Assembly (NCBI GenBank): GCA_028564705.1
Contig: JAPXFQ010002741.1
Span: 1,488,001-1,552,000 of the forward strand
Reading direction: 5' to 3'
From: Apricaphanius iberus
Lineage: Eukaryota > Chordata > Actinopteri > Cyprinodontiformes > Aphaniidae
Length of the DNA stretch: 64,000 bases
The notes beneath the pieces were generated by a model, which saw only the letters and a list, made by a program, of their open reading frames with translations, made no database searches and had not been told where the DNA came from. How positions within the stretch are numbered: the stretch's first letter is position 1; the number at the start of each line of letters is the position of its first letter. Of the stretch, positions 60,106 to 64,000 are shown in pieces. A program made the translations under genes and the position numbers.

Positions 60106-60544
60106 CCCATTGTTTTTGTGGCCAGTCTTAGGTACACCTGTGCAATAATTATGCTGTCTAATCAGCATCTTGATACAGCACACCTGTGGGATGAGATAGA
60201 TTAGCTCCGCAAACGAGAAGTGCTCACTATCACAGATTTAGACAGATTTGTGAACAATGTTTGAGAGAAATGGTTATATTGTGTTCATAGAAAAAGTTTC
60301 AGATGTTTGAGTTCATCTCATGAAAAATGGGATCAAAAACAGAAGTGTTGTGTTTATATTTTTTGTTCTGTGTGTGTTTGTATATACATATATATATAAA
60401 ATTCTGAAAATTAGTAATTAAACTTAAAAAGTTAAACTAATGTATGATAAAGAAAATATTTCAAGTCTGTATTTCTTATCATTTTAGATTATGATTTACA
60501 GCTTATGAAAACACAAAATACAAAATATCAGAAAATAAGAACAT

Positions 60545-62330
60545 TACTTGAAATCAATTTTTTTTTAATCAAAAATGTTCACACCTTTGAAAAGTATCGT
60601 ATGTACTCAGTACTTGGTCTGGGCCCCTTTTTTATCAATTACTGCCTGTGGAAGTGATTGGAATGCTGAAGGAGGAGTCTAAAGCACGGATTTGTGCTGA
60701 TGGAACTCAGAACCTCACGCTTGGTGAGCTCGAGCACAGGCTGGACGCTGCAAGAGGCAATCTAGCTGGCGCTTTGGGACTCACTCGCGAATTATCAGTG
60801 TGGATTGGTGCAACTGGAAATTAATGGAGTAATCTAAACTTTAATTTGGTTGAATTAGACCATAAAAGAAACCGCTGACAGACTGAAGGGTAGAGATAAA
60901 TTTTGCTCTCCCTGCTATCCAAATAATTATTGTTTTGGCTCCCATGAAGATCTTCAACTTGGTCCACAATCAAATGCCCGTTAGAGGAATGTAAACAGAG
61001 TATCCTCCTCCCCATCCACCTGCATCTACTGACACACAAACTGACATGGAATTCAGACACACGCACACACCGTTGCGCTATCTCCTAAGTTCTCCTGCCC
61101 ACTCCAGGAAACAGGGGGCTGTGCGCATGTACTGCACGCTTACTTGTGGACTGGAGTTCCCGACCCCACCTAACCTTCCTCATGTATCATTGTGAATGTA
61201 TGAATATGTGCTTCAATGTTTAGGTGTAGTTTTTTCCATTACCTGTGTTGTGAGTCTGAGTACAGAATCAAAACACAGTTGAGCGCTTTTTCCCCTCACC
61301 GTGGAACCCTCCCTCCCTGACATGTATCTCTATGTCTGCATACATGGGAGCGCTGCTCTTGCGGCTGCAAGGCCTTTAGTGACCTGGATCTGTTTGTTTT
61401 GTTTGTTGTTTGTAATGATCTTGGACAGGTTGTACTGTAAACTGAATTTTCCCTTGGGGATCAATAAAGTATCTTTGAATTGAATTGAATCTTTGAATGT
61501 GACATAGCACGGATGCTATCAGTTTGTGCCACTGCATAACAAGGTGTTATTGAAGACCAGGATAAATCAATAGTTGCCTACAGCCCTTCTGCTTTGGTCG
61601 GTCGCATGTCTCTCATCTTTCTCTTGGCAATTCCCCATTGACTCTGGACTTAATAAAACTGTGGTCCAGAACTGGAGATGACATTGCTCCCCAAATTAAC
61701 AGAGATGGTGGAAACCTCACACTGGACTTCAAGCATTTTGGATTGTCGACATTTCTGGTCTTCTTCTACAATTTGGAACATATGTTTCCAAATTAGATGG
61801 AAAATTTGCTTTCTTCAGAAAAAATTACCTTGAAGCACTGAGCAGTAGACCACCAGTGGTTTGACAAGAGGAATACAACATTTGAAACTCAAATACAGGA
61901 TCTGTCTCTTTGTGGTGGGTCTTGAAGCACTAACTATAGCCACAGTCTACTCGTTGAGAAGGTCCCCAACAACTTTAATTTTCTGACAATCCTTTTCAGG
62001 TTGTGGTCATCCATGCTGCTTGTGCACCTTTATCTCACAAGCCTCATCTTTCCACATAACTTTCTATTCATATGCTTTGATACAGCACTTTGTGAACATC
62101 ACACTTCTTTTGCAATTACCTTTCAAGACTTTCCCTCCTTATGAAGGACAGTCTTACCTTACCCAACAGTTGGGAGGTTGTGACGCAAAGAGTTTTTGAA
62201 AACCTTCAGTCATACTGGGTCTTTTACCTTATGGCTGTATGACATTTTCTATTCCTGGGGATTTTTTCCCCTTCTCTATGTCATCTAGAGTCTTCCCTCC
62301 TACATATTTGGTGAAAGCAGTCCTTTTCTA
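60545..62330 (-). pseudogene. Decayed Tc1-like transposase, split by a retroposon
   Basis: Inverted transposase sequence is recognisable in two blocks. The first is 60600-60668 (CAGTACTTGGTCTGGGCCCC, ATCAATTACTGCCTG), the 3' end of the gene. The second is 61495-62330, with CATGTCTCTCATCTTTCTCT and CACACTGGACTTCAAGCATT. On the minus strand the second block gives the region around TPMSLSIWGAMS-like blocks of Tc1 transposases, but stops and indels are frequent. The retroposon at 60669-61494 sits between the blocks exactly where the gene should be continuous. Confidence 0.75.
60669..61494 (+). mobile_element. 5'-truncated LINE or retroposon, TTGAA-type tail
   Basis: It inserts into the Tc1-like relic. 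It starts within an open segment of 51 codons (60669-60824) reading EESKARICADGTQNLTLGEL, which looks like real but unidentified coding sequence. The 3' end is TTTCCCTTGGGGATCAATAAAGTATC followed by TTGAATTGAATTGAAT, the tail style of teleost L2-like retroposons. Target duplication is uncertain (GGAATG/TGAATG). Confidence 0.65.
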
Positions 62331-63396
62331 TGATGCAGTCCTCCTACTCTCTCTTTTTCCTATTCTCTCAGTGTAACTCTATAACACAGAAATGCACACA
62401 CCAACACATACCATCAACCCACTCTAACCCATCTCTCCATCTTGTTTCATAAAAACGGACTGTTTGTTTTCAAACCCCCCACCCATCTTTATTGTGGTGC
62501 CTGCCCTCTTTCCTCTGAGCTTGCAGTGATCTGCTGGATATTCTCTTAATCTATGGCTCTTACATAATCTGTGAAAGCATCATTTGTAGAGCCACTGGCT
62601 GTCCAGTCATGTTACTCTCTGTTGTTATCACATAGTTACAGGGACAAATAGGAGACTCGGATAGAGAATCAGACAGTGTTGAACCAATAAATTGGATGGG
62701 CATAAGTAGTTTACTGTAAATTGCAAACACAGACTTATTTCTGTTTGATTGTCTCTTATATATCTGTATGAGAGTAAACTTGTGCAGATGAAATTGTGAT
62801 GTTTCCACCAACAATAAAAATAGGAGAAATTACGGAATGATGTAAAACCTGTATATGTGCACAAGAAAGTTTAAAAAACAAACAACAGATTTAAGAGCAC
62901 AGAAAGTAACAAAAAACATGAATAGGAGAAACAAAGTGACATGTGCATGCACACTTTTGCATTGTGCACAAAGAAAAAATGAAAAATAAATAGAAGGTAG
63001 GTTACATGGGCAATTTTGGACCACATTTCATTCTAGAAATTAACCGTGGGGAACACAAGCCCAGTGCTAACTTTGCTTCTAAAGCATCTCTGGTCATCAA
63101 CATATTTATTCCACAAGAAACTGGAAACAGTAATCAAGAACCATATCCCTTTTTGTTGAAATTGCTACTTTATTTGCTAGATTGTTTTGCACAATTTTAA
63201 ACTTCACATAAATATATAAGGAGGTCCTACAGAATGGATTACCGTTTAGAATACCTTTCATATCTTCACCTGGCAACCCTGGCAAATATGTACAAGGAGC
63301 TTGAAATTAATTTATATTCTCTTAGACTGAATCCAATCTTTTATGTAAGGACATTCATTGTAGAATTTAAAAAATCCTACATGAAGAAATGGTTCG

Positions 63397-63452
<56 letters not shown>

Positions 63453-63948
63453 TAGATAGATAAAACAATCTTTTTTAACTATACCAGATCCAGAGAAGAG
63501 TCAACTAGTGACCATATTTGGACATTTTCAGGCTTGTTGGTAAAGATTAGACTAATGGCTGCTTGTGAACTGCATTCATGTGAATCATGTGTGTTATGCA
63601 GAGAAGTGTACCTGGAGGACCAGGGTGGGAAAACACTGTTCCAGCTCTACAAAAAATAAAAAATAAAATACGTACACACATGGACTGCAGTTAGTAATCT
63701 TGGACTGATCTTTCTCATCATCTGTGAATGAGCCATGTTGCTGCAAATAGATAATTCTCAGGGAATTGAGCGTTTGAAAACAGCATTAGTTGGACCTCTG
63801 TTGTTGAGTTTCTTACTCAAAGACACAGATACCGCATGCTTGTGACAATTTAGGTATGCACTGTACCCTACTGGCCGAAAATTACACACTGTGCCTTTAA
63901 GACTAGGGTGAAGGCTTACTGTCTAGCTGCAAGTCAGCACTATATATA
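62331..63948. other. No recognised gene; (TA)n/(GATA)n microsatellite
   Basis: A (TA)n run with a GATAGATAGATA end lies at 63404-63462. Otherwise unrecognised AT-rich sequence. I looked for the M1-M3 exon of the GABA-A receptor on the minus strand and did not find it. Confidence 0.45.
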
Positions 63949-64000
63949 CAGACGTGGAAAAAATTGTTGGTACCCTTCATTAAATCAAAGAAAAACTCAT
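63949..64000 (+). mobile_element. Start of a Tc1-like element, cut by the window edge
   Basis: CAGACGTGGAAAAAATTGTT, then GGTACCCTTCATTAAATCAA match the left terminal repeat of a teleost Tc1-like family I recall. It lies directly after a TATATATA run. Only the end is in the window. Confidence 0.6.

Larger units (their letters stand above)
58888..60368 (+). mobile_element. Tc1-like relic broken by other insertions
   Basis: The left end is AACAAAAATCTGAACGCAAC; the right end, inverted, has TTGTGTTTATATTTTTTGTT. Inside is the start of a Tc1-like transposase on the plus strand at about 59396-59612: ATGCCACAGATGTTGCAAGT, then CAGTTGGCATGCTGACAGC, then CAGTACATCCAACCAGCTTC, then CCGCAGACTACGTATAAGC. 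Frameshifts are present. The rest of the transposase is missing. A Harbinger-like piece (59076-59395) and an unidentified segment (59613-60105) interrupt it. Same family as 56529-57005. Confidence 0.75.

Overview
This window is vertebrate, almost certainly teleost fish, genomic DNA. It is AT-rich and intron-scale, with almost no host coding sequence and a dense mix of teleost-typical repeats: Tc1-like, hAT and Harbinger-like DNA elements, L2/CR1-, RTE/Rex- and L1-like LINEs, a Ty3/gypsy relic, tRNA-headed SINEs and long (TA)n runs. The one host coding segment I can support is the last coding exon of a GABA-A receptor alpha subunit (alpha-4/alpha-6 type) on the minus strand at 56167-56427. It carries the fourth transmembrane segment. 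I did not find its other exons here; on the minus strand they should lie at higher coordinates, probably beyond 64000.

Layout. 1-570: L2-type LINE reverse transcriptase fragment, minus strand. 4.4-5.5 kb: complete non-autonomous hAT element with an 8-bp target duplication. 5.6-6.9 kb: two SINE-like copies around a LINE relic. 7.5-9.5 kb and 14.06-15.26 kb: two L1-like LINE 3' ends with very GC-rich 3' regions; the second has a 13-bp target duplication and a poly(A) tail. 19.4-21.2 kb: broken Ty3/gypsy pol. 24.7-35.3 kb: several MITEs and two more hAT elements with target duplications. 35-43.9 kb: mostly single-copy-looking DNA with microsatellites, a 28-nt G run and further hAT and Tc1 fragments.

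43.9-51.8 kb is the most unusual region. It is a 7.9-kb foldback-like structure whose two inverted arms (about 1.5 and 1.65 kb) are built from dozens of copies and variants of the 16-bp palindrome CACTAGTTAACTAGTG. The arms match each other in reverse order, including a non-repeat spacer inside each arm. The 4.7-kb centre holds a nearly intact Tc1-like transposon with DD38E catalytic spacing, a 1.26-kb hAT element and two tRNA-like SINE heads. I do not recognise the foldback element and report it as the main candidate for something undescribed.

51.8-64 kb: MITEs, Tc1 derivatives, a LINE reverse transcriptase relic, the GABA-A receptor exon, and two cases of one mobile element inserted into another. 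The window ends inside the terminal repeat of another Tc1-like element. The mobile elements form layers of nested insertions around a sparse host locus. Family names rest on remembered consensus features, not on a search.
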